DNA of 64,000 bases from Magnetospirillum sp. XM-1 (GCF_001511835.1 NZ_LN997848.1:2193501-2257500), one strand, 5' to 3'. Positions 8,755-17,910 are shown, counted from the first letter of the stretch. Made by a program: numbers and translations. The notes: generated from the sequence alone by a model not told the origin.

Positions 8755-10104
8755 TTAGGGGCGGCGCGGACGGGGCGGGGGCAGGCGTTCCACCACCTCG
8801 CCCCAGACGTCGTAATCCTCGGCCGCTTCCACCTCGACGATCACCAGATCGCCCGGCACCAGATCGGTCTCGCCGTTCATGAACACCGCGCCGTCCACTT
8901 CGGGGCTGTCGGCCTTGGAGCGGCCGATGGCGCCTTCCTCGTCCACCTCGTCGACGATGACCTCGATGCGGGTGCCTTCTTTGGCGGCGCCGCGCTCGTC
9001 GGCGATCTGGCGGGCGGCCTCCATGAAGCGCTGGTGGCGTTCCTCCTTGACGTCCTCGTCCACCTGATCGGCGAAGGCGTTGGACGGCGCGCCCTTGACG
9101 TCCTCGTACTTGAAGCAGCCGACCCGGTCCAGCTGGGCGTCCTCCAGCCATTCCAGCAGCGCTTCGAAATCGTCGTCGGTCTCGCCGGGGAAGCCGACGA
9201 TGAAGGTCGAGCGAAGGGTCAGGTCGGGGCAGGTCTCGCGCCACGAGCGGATACGGCCCAGCACCTTTTCCTGGTTGGCCGGGCGGCGCATGGACTTCAG
9301 CACGTTGGGGCTGGCGTGCTGGAACGGGATGTCCAGGTAGGGAAGGATCTTGCCTTCGGCCATCAGCGGAATGATCTCGTCCACATGGGGATAGGGATAG
9401 ACGTAGTGCATGCGGATCCAGATCCCCAGCTCGCCCAGGGCGCCGGCCAGATCGGTGAGGTGGGCGCGTAACGGTCGGCCGCGCCAGCTGCTTTCCGCAT
9501 GCTTGAGGTCCAGGCCGTAGGCGCTGGTATCCTGGCTGATGACCAGCAATTCGCGCACCCCCGATTCGGCCAGGCGTTCGGCCTCGCCTAGCACGTCGGC
9601 GGCGGAGCGGCTGACCAGCGGGCCGCGGATGTCGGGGATGATGCAGAACGAGCAGCTGTTGTTGCAGCCCTCGGAAATCTTCAGATAGGCATAGTGGTGT
9701 GGCGTCAGGTGCAGGCCCTCGGGGGGCACCAGCGACAGCTTGGGGTCGTGCAGCGGCGGCACGGTGGCGTGCACCGCCTCGACCACCGCCTGGTACTGGT
9801 GCGGGCCGCTGACCGCCAGCACCGAGGGGTGGGCGCTTCGGATGGCCTTCTCGTCGCCGCCCATGCAGCCGGTGACGATCACCTTGCCGTTCTCGGCGAT
9901 GGCCTCGCCGATGGCTTCCAGCGATTCGGCCCGCGCCGAGTCCAGGAAGCCGCAGGTGTTGACGATCACCACGTCGGCCCCGTCGTACTCGCCGGTGATG
10001 TCGTAGCCCTCGGCCCGAAGCTTGGTCAGGATGCGCTCGGAATCCACCAGGGCCTTGGAGCAGCCGAGGCTGACGATGCCAACCTTGGGATTCGTCTTGG
10101 TCAT
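8755..10104 (-). CDS. rimO: Ribosomal protein S12 methylthiotransferase
   Basis: Radical-SAM enzyme that adds a methylthio group to an aspartate of ribosomal protein S12. The 449-residue protein has the expected three parts. The first is an N-terminal UPF0004 domain with three auxiliary-cluster cysteines ([18 protein letters not shown] and TGCMGG). The second is the radical-SAM core with the [11 protein letters not shown] motif (about residues 150-160; Cys-x3-Cys-x2-Cys). The third is a C-terminal TRAM domain (about 375-440). [10 protein letters not shown] after the motif distinguishes RimO from the tRNA enzyme MiaB. It depends on iron-sulfur assembly, supplied by the ISC operon found later in the window. 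The upstream 150 bases hold the promoter region shared with the divergent tungstate transporter genes. Confidence 0.96.
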   Translation of the reverse strand: MTKTNPKVGIVSLGCSKALVDSERILTKLRAEGYDITGEYDGADVVIVNTCGFLDSARAESLEAIGEAIAENGKVIVTGCMGGDEKAIRSAHPSVLAVSGPHQYQAVVEAVHATVPPLHDPKLSLVPPEGLHLTPHHYAYLKISEGCNNSCSFCIIPDIRGPLVSRSAADVLGEAERLAESGVRELLVISQDTSAYGLDLKHAESSWRGRPLRAHLTDLAGALGELGIWIRMHYVYPYPHVDEIIPLMAEGKILPYLDIPFQHASPNVLKSMRRPANQEKVLGRIRSWRETCPDLTLRSTFIVGFPGETDDDFEALLEWLEDAQLDRVGCFKYEDVKGAPSNAFADQVDEDVKEERHQRFMEAARQIADERGAAKEGTRIEVIVDEVDEEGAIGRSKADSPEVDGAVFMNGETDLVPGDLVIVEVEAAEDYDVWGEVVERLPPPRPRRP

Positions 10105-10260
10105 GGGGATCCGCGCTTGTCTTGAGGAATTCGCCGTGACTTAGCGGAAATCCCGGGGGAAAAGCAAGCGTCGCGCCGAATTTTCCATATTTCCTGCAAG
10201 GACATTCGTTTCTTAACAGGATTGCGGAAAGAATGCACAATGGGACAGGAAAGGCGCGAA

Positions 10261-10965
10261 ATGTCCGATCTGTCCCAGGCCCTGTCGCTGGCCGTCGATC
10301 TTGTCGTCTCCTTCGATCCGCAGGTGCTGGGCATCGTGCGGCTGTCGGTGCTGGTGTCCGGGCTGGCGGTGCTGTTGGCCGCCCTGATCGGCCTGCCGCT
10401 GGGGGCCTTGCTGGCGCTGGGGGCGTTTCCCGGGCGCGGCGCGCTGGTGGTGATGCTCAACGCCTTCATGGGATTGCCGCCGGTGGTGGTGGGCCTCGCG
10501 GTCTACCTGCTGCTGTCGCGGGCCGGGCCGCTGGGCGATGCCGGATTGCTGTTCACGCCCGCCGCCATGGTGGTGGCCCAGACTCTTCTGGTCCTGCCCA
10601 TCGTCGCCGCCCTGGCCCGGCAGGTGGTGGCCGATTTGTGGGATGAATACGGCGAGCAGCTGCGCTCGCTGGGCGTGTCGGGTCCGGGACGGATGGCGAC
10701 CTTGCTGTGGGACGGGCGGTTCAGCCTGGCCACCGCCGTGCTGGCCGGATTCGGCCGCGCCGCGGCGGAAGTGGGCGCGGTGATGATCGTCGGCGGCAAC
10801 ATCAAGGGGGTGACGCGCACCATGACCACCACCATCGCGCTGGAGACCAGCAAGGGCGACCTGCCGCTGGCGCTCGGGCTGGGGCTGATCCTCATCGCCC
10901 TGGTGACCGCCGTCAACGCGGCGGTGTTCGTGCTGGGCCAATGGGCGCGGCGGAGGATGGGATGA
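10261..10965 (+). CDS. tupB: Tungstate-type ABC transporter permease
   Basis: A 234-residue inner-membrane permease of an oxyanion importer. At least five hydrophobic segments are visible. The cytoplasmic loop GVSGPGRMATLLWDGRFSLATAVLAGFGRAAAEVGAVMIVGGN has the EAA-type ATPase-contact region (LAGFGRAAAEVGAVMIVGGN) typical of TupB. The ATG at 10261 follows AGGAAAGG at a good distance; in-frame starts at 10222 (TTG) and 10240 are weaker. It overlaps the ATPase gene by an ATGA junction and is followed by two binding-protein genes, so all four form one operon. Confidence 0.88.
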   Translation: MSDLSQALSLAVDLVVSFDPQVLGIVRLSVLVSGLAVLLAALIGLPLGALLALGAFPGRGALVVMLNAFMGLPPVVVGLAVYLLLSRAGPLGDAGLLFTPAAMVVAQTLLVLPIVAALARQVVADLWDEYGEQLRSLGVSGPGRMATLLWDGRFSLATAVLAGFGRAAAEVGAVMIVGGNIKGVTRTMTTTIALETSKGDLPLALGLGLILIALVTAVNAAVFVLGQWARRRMG

Positions 10966-11690
10966 GGGCGCCCGACACCATACTGCCGCTGGAACTGGAT
11001 CGGGTCGGTTTCACCGCCGACGGACGGATGCTGCTGGGCGACGTCACCCTGCGGCTGGAGGCGGGGTTGCGCACGGTGATCCTGGGGCCGAACGGGGCGG
11101 GCAAGAGCCTGCTGTTGCGCCTGTGCCACGGCCTGCTGGAGCCCAGCGCCGGCACGATCCGCTGGAGCGCCGCCGCCGACGGCGACGCGCTTCGCCGCCG
11201 CCAGGCCATGGTGTTCCAGCGCCCGGTGCTGCTGCGTCGTTCGGCCATCGCCAATATCCGCTATGTCCTGGCCCTGCGCGGCGTGCCGTGGAGCCGCCGC
11301 CATGCCCAGGCCATGGCGGCGCTGGAGCGCTTCGACCTTGCCCATCTGGCTCCGCGTCCCGCCCGCGTTCTGTCGGGGGGCGAGCAACAGCGCCTGGCCC
11401 TGGCCCGGGCCTGGGCGGCGGGGGCGGAGGTGCTGTTCCTGGACGAGCCCACCTCGTCGCTGGACCCGGCCGCCGCCCTGCAGGTGGAGATGGCGGTGCA
11501 GGAGTTCCACGCCGCCGGGACCAAGGTGGTGATGACCACCCACGATCTCGGCCAGGCCCGCCGCCTGGCCGACGAGGTGGTGTTCCTGTCCCGTGGCCGT
11601 CTGCTGGAACACGCACCGGCGGGGGAATTCTTCAAGGGGCCGAGATCGCCCCAGGCGCGGGCCTTCCTGGCCGGCGAACTGGTCTGCTAA
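10962..11690 (+). CDS. tupC: Tungstate-type ABC transporter ATPase
   Basis: A 242-residue ABC ATPase that powers the adjacent permease. Walker A is LGPNGAGKSLLL (about residues 39-50), the Q-loop region MVFQRPVLLRRS, the signature VLSGGEQQRLALARAW (about 138-153), Walker B VLFLDEPTSSLDP (about 160-172) and the switch His in TTHDL. The start ATG overlaps the permease stop. No regulatory TOBE-like C-terminal domain is present, in line with the compact TupC type rather than ModC. Confidence 0.9.
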   Translation: MRAPDTILPLELDRVGFTADGRMLLGDVTLRLEAGLRTVILGPNGAGKSLLLRLCHGLLEPSAGTIRWSAAADGDALRRRQAMVFQRPVLLRRSAIANIRYVLALRGVPWSRRHAQAMAALERFDLAHLAPRPARVLSGGEQQRLALARAWAAGAEVLFLDEPTSSLDPAAALQVEMAVQEFHAAGTKVVMTTHDLGQARRLADEVVFLSRGRLLEHAPAGEFFKGPRSPQARAFLAGELVC

Positions 11691-11706
11691 CGTAAGGAGC
11701 CAATCC

Positions 11707-12516
11707 ATGAAACGTCTGCTGCTTGCCGCCCTTGCGGCGCTTTCGCTCGCCGCGTCTTCCGCCGTGGCCGAGGAGCGCTTCATCACCCTGGCGTCCACCA
11801 CCTCGACCGAGCAGTCGGGGCTGTTCGGCCATCTGCTGCCGATGTTCAAGGCCGAGACCGGCATCGAGGTCCGGGTGGTGGCGGTCGGCACCGGACAGGC
11901 GCTGAAGCTGGGCGAGCGCGGCGATGCCGACGCCCTGCTGGTCCATGACCGGGCCGGCGAGGACAAGTTCGTGGCCGAAGGCTATGGCATCGACCGCCGC
12001 GACGTCATGTACAACGACTTCGTGGTGGTGGGCCCGGCCGCCGATCCCGCCGGCATCAAGGGCGGCAAGGACGCCGCCGCCGCCTTCGGCAAGATCGCCG
12101 CCGCCAAGGCGCCCTTCGCGTCGCGCGGCGACGATTCCGGCACCCATCGCAGCGAGTTGCGGCTGTGGAAGAAGGTCGGGGTGGACGTCAAGGCCGGCGG
12201 CACCTGGTACCGCGAGCTGGGGGCCGGCATGGGGCCGACGCTCAACACGGCGGCCGGAATGAACGCCTATGCCCTGGCCGACCGGGGCACCTGGGCCGGC
12301 TTCAAGAACCGTCAGTCGCTGACCATCCTGGTGGAGGGCGACCGCGCCCTGTTCAATCCCTACGGCTCGATTCTGGTCAATCCGGAGAAGCACAGGGGCG
12401 TGAAGGCCGCCGACGCCAAGACCTGGCATCAGTGGCTGACCGGCCCCAAGGGCCAGGCCGCCATCGCCTCGTTCAAGATCGACGGCGAGCAGCTGTTCTT
12501 CGGCGATGCCAAGTAG
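11707..12516 (+). CDS. tupA: Tungstate-binding periplasmic protein
   Basis: A 269-residue exported binding protein with a clear signal peptide (MKRLLLAALAALSLAASSAVAEE, cleavage after AVA). The mature N terminus carries LASTTSTEQSGLFGHLLP, whose Thr-Thr-Ser run is the oxyanion-binding motif of TupA proteins. SRGDDSGTH (about residues 138-146) is the second conserved binding region. TupA binds tungstate with very high affinity in characterised relatives; molybdate as substrate cannot be excluded from sequence. A good ribosome site (TAAGGAG) precedes the ATG. It sits between the ATPase gene and a divergent paralog. Confidence 0.88.
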   Translation: MKRLLLAALAALSLAASSAVAEERFITLASTTSTEQSGLFGHLLPMFKAETGIEVRVVAVGTGQALKLGERGDADALLVHDRAGEDKFVAEGYGIDRRDVMYNDFVVVGPAADPAGIKGGKDAAAAFGKIAAAKAPFASRGDDSGTHRSELRLWKKVGVDVKAGGTWYRELGAGMGPTLNTAAGMNAYALADRGTWAGFKNRQSLTILVEGDRALFNPYGSILVNPEKHRGVKAADAKTWHQWLTGPKGQAAIASFKIDGEQLFFGDAK

Positions 12517-12529
12517 AGGGGAGGGGAGC

Positions 12530-13381
12530 ATGAACAGACGAATGTTCCTGGGGGCGGCGATGGGGGCCGTCGGCGCGGCTTCCCTCGCCCAGGCGGCGGA
12601 GCCCGCCGAGGTGGTGCTGCTGGCCAGCACCATCGGTCCCATCGACGCCGGCATCGTGCCCGCCTTGGCCAAGGCCTTCCACGCCCGCACCGGCGTGGTG
12701 GTGCGCTTCGTCGGCGCCGGCACCGGCGCCACCCTGGAGATGTCCAAGCGGGGCGAGTTCGATCTGGTGATGGTTCACGCCCTGTCGCTGGAAAAGAAGT
12801 TCATGGCCGACGGCTTCGGGCTGGACCGCCGCGACGTCATGTACAACGACTTCGTCTTGCTGGGGCCGGCCTCCGACCCGGCCGGCATCAAGGGGATGAG
12901 CGATCCCAAGGCGGCGTTGCGCCGCATTGCCGAGGCCCAGGTCCGCTTCGTGACCCGGGGCGACAATTCCGGCACCCATGTGGCGGAAAAGGTCCTGTGG
13001 GAGAGGGCCGGGCTGCAGCCCCAGGGCGCCTGGTACGAGGTGTTCGAGAAGGGCGCGAGCGGCAATGGCCCCACCCTTCGCCATGCCGACGAGCGCGGCG
13101 CCTACGTGCTGATGGATCGGGCCACCTGGCTGGTGCTGAAGGCCAAGTTGTCGCTGGCGCTGCTGGTGGAGAACCACCCGGACCTGTTCAACTTCATCGC
13201 CGTGATCCGCACCAATCCCGAACGCTTCCCCAAGGCCAACGCCGCCGGGGCTCAGCGCTTCGCCGACTGGCTGGTGGGCGACGAGGCGCAAGGGTTGATC
13301 GCCGAATACGGGCGTGCCGAATACGGCGCCCCGCTGTTCTTCGCCAATGCCGGGTCGAAGGTGCGGCCGCCGGGTCTGTGA
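12530..13381 (+). CDS. Second TupA-like binding protein with altered anion motif
   Basis: A 283-residue paralog of the preceding TupA, with its own signal peptide (MNRRMFLGAAMGAVGAASLAQAAE, twin-arginine-like RR but no classic SRRxFLK) and ribosome site GAGGGGAG. The fold landmarks are shared (DLVMVHALSLEKKF, YNDFVLLGPASDPAGI, TRGDNSGTH). The N-terminal binding motif is LASTIGPIDAGIVPAL instead of LASTTSTEQSGLFGHL, so two of the hydroxyl residues that contact the anion are lost. It may bind another oxyanion or act as a decoy or sensor, sharing the single permease/ATPase pair. That is inference; homology to TupA is clear. Confidence 0.85.
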   Translation: MNRRMFLGAAMGAVGAASLAQAAEPAEVVLLASTIGPIDAGIVPALAKAFHARTGVVVRFVGAGTGATLEMSKRGEFDLVMVHALSLEKKFMADGFGLDRRDVMYNDFVLLGPASDPAGIKGMSDPKAALRRIAEAQVRFVTRGDNSGTHVAEKVLWERAGLQPQGAWYEVFEKGASGNGPTLRHADERGAYVLMDRATWLVLKAKLSLALLVENHPDLFNFIAVIRTNPERFPKANAAGAQRFADWLVGDEAQGLIAEYGRAEYGAPLFFANAGSKVRPPGL

Positions 13382-13401
13382 CGGGGGGCTTAGAAGCGAC
13401 A

Positions 13402-13439
13402 AGGGCGGAATCCCCGCGGCTGGCCGGGGATTCCGCCCT
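13402..13439 (+). terminator. Hairpin terminator of the tup operon
   Basis: A perfect 14-bp stem (AGGGCGGAATCCCC / GGGGATTCCGCCCT) with a 10-base loop, 20 bases after the second binding-protein stop. Only a weak T stretch follows (CTCTTG). It also lies after the stop of the convergent small gene, so it may serve both strands. Confidence 0.7.
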
Positions 13440-13455
13440 CTTGCACTCTGGTCTT

Positions 13456-13650
13456 CTACTGGATGCGCTTCAGCAGGACACGGATGTTGGGGTGGTGGTC
13501 GAAGGGGTCGCGATACCAGGCGACGTCCTTGATCCGGTACCACTTGCCGCTGCGGGTCCTCAGCGCCTTGCCGATGGTCGGGCAGATGTCCGCTTCGAAG
13601 CAGCGGTTGATTTCACTCTTGTCAAATGATTCGTGGATAACGTATCTCAT
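13456..13650 (-). CDS. Hypothetical protein, 64 residues
   Basis: A small basic soluble ORF (MRYVIHESFDKSEINRCFEA...). It has one Cys pair-like region (NRCFEADICP), the aromatic-rich stretch KWYRIKDVAWYRDPFD and a basic C terminus. I recognise no family. Composition looks like a folded protein rather than a shadow: no competing ORF uses the stretch and it ends neatly before a shared hairpin. The start has no strong ribosome site. Confidence is moderate. Confidence 0.5.
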   Translation of the reverse strand: MRYVIHESFDKSEINRCFEADICPTIGKALRTRSGKWYRIKDVAWYRDPFDHHPNIRVLLKRIQ

Positions 13651-13942
13651 GATGACCCAGCCGTGTTTAAGGTGAACAATTGAGTTTATCCTATATTTCT
13701 ATTTGGCATATGTCCATGATGGTATTCACAGATAAAATTTTACGTAAATTTTTACTATAAATTTTCCTGCCGCCACGGCAATGCCCCCACGAAATCACGG
13801 GGAATCCTCTGTAACGGAAAGTAATTTCGGCACGGCAACGGTTGAAGTTGCTCGGCCGAAGTGTCACCATATTAGGTATGGGCCAAACGCGCGGGCCGTC
13901 GTCGCCACGGCGGCCTGCGGACGATGGTTTGGAGAAAAGCGC
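13651..13942. other. AT-rich intergenic region
   Basis: About 290 bases without a supported gene, much more AT-rich than its surroundings between about 13670 and 13770 (runs such as AAATTTTTACTATAAATTTT). It probably holds promoters for the rcdA-like gene on one side and the 64-residue gene on the other. I see no clear repeat or RNA. Confidence 0.5.
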
Positions 13943-14344
13943 ATGCCTCAGCCCGCTTTTTTTCGCAGAACCTACGACGAGACCATGACCTTGATGGTCG
14001 AGGCCCGGAACTATCTGGCCTATGCCGAGCGGCGCGAGCGCGAGCGGGTCGGCGGCATGGTCGGCCTGCGCATGAGCTGCGAGGCCATGCGGGTCACCTC
14101 GCGCCTGACCCAGGTGATGGCGTGGCTGATGCTGCAGCGGGCGGTGCATGAGGGCGAGATGGGCGTCGAGGAGACCTTGCGCGACGAATGTCGTCTGTCG
14201 GGGGCGGATGTCTGCCTGGACGAAAGCTTCAACTGCGACGAAACTCTGCCCAATCATCTGCGCAGCCTGATGGACCGTTCCTACCGCCTGTACGTCCGGG
14301 TGGCGCGGCTGGAGGAGATGCTGGTGCAGCGGGTGCTGCATTAG
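13943..14344 (+). CDS. RcdA-like cell-cycle protein (DUF1465)
   Basis: A 133-residue protein of the DUF1465/RcdA family, recognised by RTYDETMTLMVEARNYLAY near the N terminus, RVTSRLTQVMAWLMLQRAVHEGE in the middle (about 52-74) and the C-terminal SYRLYVRVARLEEML helix. In Caulobacter RcdA is an adaptor that hands CtrA and other substrates to the ClpXP protease at the cell pole. The role here is by family only. The ATG at 13943 has GGAG at a good distance; an in-frame upstream extension to 13781 is not supported. A cyclase gene follows 27 bases later and may be co-transcribed. Confidence 0.8.
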   Translation: MPQPAFFRRTYDETMTLMVEARNYLAYAERRERERVGGMVGLRMSCEAMRVTSRLTQVMAWLMLQRAVHEGEMGVEETLRDECRLSGADVCLDESFNCDETLPNHLRSLMDRSYRLYVRVARLEEMLVQRVLH

Positions 14345-14371
14345 GCCGGTGCGATCGGGGGATGGGGCAAG

Positions 14372-16027
14372 ATGATGCTGTTGCGGTTTCGCGCCGACCT
14401 TCGCCTCGTCGGCGCGTCGGTCATCCTGGCCTTCGTCGTCTGCCATCTCGCCAATCACATGCTTGCCCTGCTGTCGCTGGATGTCGCCCTGGCGGGCCAC
14501 GACATCCTGATGGAGCCGTGGGAGGGCGCCATCGGCACCGGGCTGCTGCTGACCGCGGGATTGAGCCATTACGCCAACGCCCTTTGGGCGGTGTTTGAGC
14601 GCCGCACCCTGCGCATGGGCGAGACCGAGGCCTGGCAATTGGGGCTGGGGCTGTCGATCCCCTTCCTGATGATCGTCCATCTGAGCGGCACCGCCTTGGG
14701 CGAGGTGTTCCTGGGCCTCGAGCCCGGCTACCCTTCCGTCCTGCTCAGCCAGTGGGTCCTGAGCCCCTGGAAGGGAGTGGTCCAGGGGATTCTCGTCCTG
14801 GTGGTCTGGGGGCACGCCTGTAGCGGCCTGCACCTGCGTTTCGCCGGGCGCCCCTGGTACCAGCGGGCCCGGCCCGGGCTGCTGGCCCTGGCGGCGGTGT
14901 TTCCCACCCTGGCCCTGGCCGGCTGGGTCGCCGGCGGCAGCTTCGTCACCCGCGCCGCCGCCGATCCGCAGTGGACGGCCCGGGTGCTGGCCGGGGCCCA
15001 TATGGGGCCCTCTACGGCGGCCGACACGCTGCGCCTGATGATGATCGGGGCGGGCCTTCACGTCCTGCTGATCGCGCTTCCCTTCGCCGGTCGCGCCATG
15101 AGGCTGCTGGGCGGCGGCAAGCGCCCCCAGCTCACCCATTCCAGCGGCCGGGTGATGCGCATGATGCCTGGCGCGTCGGTGCTGGAGACCCTGCAGGATC
15201 ATGGAATTCCCCATGCCTCGGCCTGCGGCGGCAAGGCGCGCTGCACCACCTGCCGGGTCCGCATCCGCGCCGGGGCCGACCGGTTGCCGCCGCCCGGCCC
15301 GCTGGAGGTGGCGGCGCTCACCCGCATCGAGGCCCCGCCCGAGGTCCGGCTGGCCTGCCAGCTGCGTCCCGACCACGATCTCGCGGTTCTGCCGCTGCTG
15401 CCGTCCGACGCCGCCGCCGCCGACGGGCGGCTGCACGGCGGCATGGACGGGCGCGAACGCCACGTGGTGGTGATGTTCGTCGACCTGCGTGGCTCGACCA
15501 CCCTGGGCGAGGCCAAGATGCCCTATGACATGCTGTTCATCCTGCATCGGTTCTTCCAGCAGATGACCCGCGCCCTGGCGGCGACCGGGGGGCATTATTC
15601 CAACTTCACCGGCGACGGGCTGATGGCGCTTTACGGGCTGAAGGCGGGAGACGCCGGCAGGGCGGTGCGGGGAGCCCTGGCGGGGGCGCGCCAGATGGTG
15701 GCCGGGCTCGAAGCCCTGAACGCCGAACTGGCCATGGAGCTTTCGGCTCCGCTGCGCATGGGCATCGGCATCCATTACGGCGAGGCCATCGTGGGCACCA
15801 TGGGGCCGCCCGGCGCCCAGATTCTCAGCGCCATCGGCGATACGGTCAACACCACCGCCCGCCTGGAGGGGCTGACCAAGGATCAGGATTGCCTGCTGGT
15901 GCTGTCGGCCGCCGCCGCCCTGGCCGGCGGCCTGGACGTCGCCGGCATGCCCCGCCATCAGGTGACGGTGAAGGGGCGCGTCGAGCCGGTGGAGTTCTTC
16001 GCGTTCACGGAAATTCCCGGCCGGTAG
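14372..16027 (+). CDS. Class III cyclase with membrane and 2Fe-2S ferredoxin domains
   Basis: A 551-residue protein with three parts. Residues 1-240 form six or so membrane helices with several histidines (CHLANH near 24-29, H66, H148, H230), reminiscent of a heme-binding cytochrome b or succinate dehydrogenase anchor. Residues about 255-340 are a plant-type 2Fe-2S ferredoxin domain with ACGGKARCTTC (C285, C291, C294) and the fourth Cys at 329. Residues about 364-551 are a class III adenylate/guanylate cyclase catalytic domain, with the metal Asp in MFVDLRGST and TGDGLMALYG. Cyclases with this layout occur in alphaproteobacteria. The obvious inference is that electron flow or the cluster redox state controls cyclic nucleotide production. 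Confidence 0.88.
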   Translation: MMLLRFRADLRLVGASVILAFVVCHLANHMLALLSLDVALAGHDILMEPWEGAIGTGLLLTAGLSHYANALWAVFERRTLRMGETEAWQLGLGLSIPFLMIVHLSGTALGEVFLGLEPGYPSVLLSQWVLSPWKGVVQGILVLVVWGHACSGLHLRFAGRPWYQRARPGLLALAAVFPTLALAGWVAGGSFVTRAAADPQWTARVLAGAHMGPSTAADTLRLMMIGAGLHVLLIALPFAGRAMRLLGGGKRPQLTHSSGRVMRMMPGASVLETLQDHGIPHASACGGKARCTTCRVRIRAGADRLPPPGPLEVAALTRIEAPPEVRLACQLRPDHDLAVLPLLPSDAAAADGRLHGGMDGRERHVVVMFVDLRGSTTLGEAKMPYDMLFILHRFFQQMTRALAATGGHYSNFTGDGLMALYGLKAGDAGRAVRGALAGARQMVAGLEALNAELAMELSAPLRMGIGIHYGEAIVGTMGPPGAQILSAIGDTVNTTARLEGLTKDQDCLLVLSAAAALAGGLDVAGMPRHQVTVKGRVEPVEFFAFTEIPGR

Positions 16028-16034
16028 GGCCGTC

Positions 16035-17774
16035 TTAGCGCCAGACCACTTCCCACAGCTGGAACTTCTCCTTGAAGCCCTTCAGGGAGTGGGTGCCGCC
16101 GTCGATGAAGGTGCCGACCGGCCCGGCCAGCTCCTTGACCGACTGGGTGCAGAGGATCTGGTCGGAATCCGTGGCGGCGCAGACGCGGGCCGAGAGCTGG
16201 ACGGTGGAGCCGAACAGGTCGTCCTCTTCCTGGATGGGCTCGCCGGCGTTCAGCCCGATGCGCAGATGCAAGGGCAGGTTGGGCTGCTTTTCATTGTGGG
16301 CGGTGACCTGGCGCTGGATCTGCACCATGGCCTCCACGGCGTTGGCCGCCGAGGCGAAGGAGGCCATGATGCCATCGCCCGTATGCTTGACCTCGCGCCC
16401 GGCGAACTGGGTCAGCGCGGTGCGCACGATGGCGTTGTGCTTGCGCACGATTTCCTGCGCCGCCTGGTCGCCGCGCGCCTGGGTCAGGTCGGTGGAGCCC
16501 ACCATGTCGGTGAAGACCACGGTCATCAGCCCCGACGCCTTCTTCTCCGTGGCGGGCTTGTTCCAGTCCTTCAGCGAGGACTGGAGCTTGATCATCGGCG
16601 TGCCTTCGTCGCCTTCCGCCCAGGATTCCATGGAGGACTTGCCGGCTTCGAACATGCGGGCATAGCGCTGCTCGCCCATGTAGCCCGGCACCTTGTCATA
16701 GAAAAGCGCCGCCTGGTCGCCCGGCGTTCCCAGCTTCTCGATGATGGTTTTGAGCAGCTTGCGCTGGCCGGCGGAATCCAGCTTCTGGGCCCGCGCGATG
16801 GTCTGGACGGCGCCGGCCATGAACAGGTTGAGGCCGAAGGTGGTGTACTTGTCGGTGCTGGGAGCGACCTGACGGACGATCTCCATGGACTTGTCCACGA
16901 AGCGGTCGGCGACCTTTTTGGTGGCCTCCAGGGCCGGGGTGGTGGGGATGGCGTCCACCGCCGCCTCCGCCGCGGACGGTTCCTCGGGCAGGGTGGCCTG
17001 GGGCGGCGCCTCTTCCTCCGGCGGCGGGGGAGGCGGTTCCGGCTCGGGGTCGTCGCCCCAGGTCTCGGGGATCATCTCCGCCTCGGCCTTCTTGGCCAGC
17101 TTGTTCAGCGACTTCTTCACCGCCTCGGAGGGTTGCGGCCTGGGCGGGGGCGCGGCCACGGAGCCACCGCGGTTGAACTGGATGTTGGCGTTGCGCGGCA
17201 TGAAGCGCAGGCCCAGCGGCACCGCCGTCATCAGGAACACCAGCCCGAAGACCAGGACCAGCACCTGGCCGTATTCGTCGGGGGTGATGCGGAAGCCGAA
17301 ATCGTAGAGGACGACGATGGCCGAGGGCACCAGGCGCAGCGCCCCCAACCCCAATCCTGACGCCACCAGCAGAATGACGGTCAGGCGCACGATCATGGCG
17401 CCGGCCCCGATGGAGGGACCGCTGGCCCGCGCCCTGGCGGCCTTGGCGGCCTTCTTGGCCGCCGCCGCCTTGGCGGCGCTGCCCGTCTTGCCCGAATCCC
17501 TGCCGGAGCCGCCGCCACCGCCGCCCTTGCCGCCGCCGACAGCCGCCCCCTTCTTGGGCTGGACGTTGTGGCCGGACATGTAGACTTCGGCTTCGTCGAA
17601 GACGTTGGTGTCGGTGTTGTAGGTTTCGCGCAGCACTTTGGTGCGCACGCCAAGGGTGTTTTCCAACTCCTTGGCCTCGCGGACGGCCTCGTCACGCTCC
17701 AGCCGCGGGAAGCGTGCGTGCAGCATCCACCCCCGGCCTTCCATGACGTAAACTTCAAAATGAACGATGATCAT
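16035..17774 (-). CDS. Membrane class III adenylate/guanylate cyclase
   Basis: A 579-residue protein with an unfamiliar N-terminal domain (1-70, MIIVHFEVYVMEGRGW...EAEVYMSG). It is followed by a Gly/Lys/Ala-rich linker (about 72-110), two membrane helices (about 117-140 and 160-185), a long acidic Pro-rich stretch (about 205-280) and a helical region. The C-terminal cyclase domain (about 410-579) has the metal-binding Asp in VVFTDMVGSTDLT and the second at HTGDGIMASF. ATG at 17774 is chosen over an upstream in-frame TTG at 17801. It converges on the ferredoxin-cyclase gene with only 7 bases between stops, so the two cyclases are neighbours but separately transcribed. Confidence 0.87.
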   Translation of the reverse strand: MIIVHFEVYVMEGRGWMLHARFPRLERDEAVREAKELENTLGVRTKVLRETYNTDTNVFDEAEVYMSGHNVQPKKGAAVGGGKGGGGGGSGRDSGKTGSAAKAAAAKKAAKAARARASGPSIGAGAMIVRLTVILLVASGLGLGALRLVPSAIVVLYDFGFRITPDEYGQVLVLVFGLVFLMTAVPLGLRFMPRNANIQFNRGGSVAAPPPRPQPSEAVKKSLNKLAKKAEAEMIPETWGDDPEPEPPPPPPEEEAPPQATLPEEPSAAEAAVDAIPTTPALEATKKVADRFVDKSMEIVRQVAPSTDKYTTFGLNLFMAGAVQTIARAQKLDSAGQRKLLKTIIEKLGTPGDQAALFYDKVPGYMGEQRYARMFEAGKSSMESWAEGDEGTPMIKLQSSLKDWNKPATEKKASGLMTVVFTDMVGSTDLTQARGDQAAQEIVRKHNAIVRTALTQFAGREVKHTGDGIMASFASAANAVEAMVQIQRQVTAHNEKQPNLPLHLRIGLNAGEPIQEEDDLFGSTVQLSARVCAATDSDQILCTQSVKELAGPVGTFIDGGTHSLKGFKEKFQLWEVVWR

Positions 17775-17887
17775 GTCCGCCCAATCACCGTCTGGACTCA
17801 ATTACAATTCGGCCAGGGAGTATCGCAGCTCCCTTATTAAAAATTTGCTCTACCCGCAGAACGTCAAGAAGTCCACTGCAAACACTT

Positions 17888-17910
17888 TCGGCCGGCATAA
17901 AGCCGGCCGA
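17888..17910 (-). terminator. Hairpin between rpmE and the cyclase gene
   Basis: A perfect 9-bp GC-rich stem (TCGGCCGGC / GCCGGCCGA) with a 5-base loop lies about 70 bases after the rpmE stop. There is no strong T-run, so it may be a weak terminator or a 3'-end stabiliser of the rpmE message. Confidence 0.5.

Noticed and set aside
13691..15958. 755-residue minus-strand ORF opposite rcdA-like and cyclase genes
   Set aside because: Antisense shadow; both plus-strand genes have clear domains and ribosome sites.
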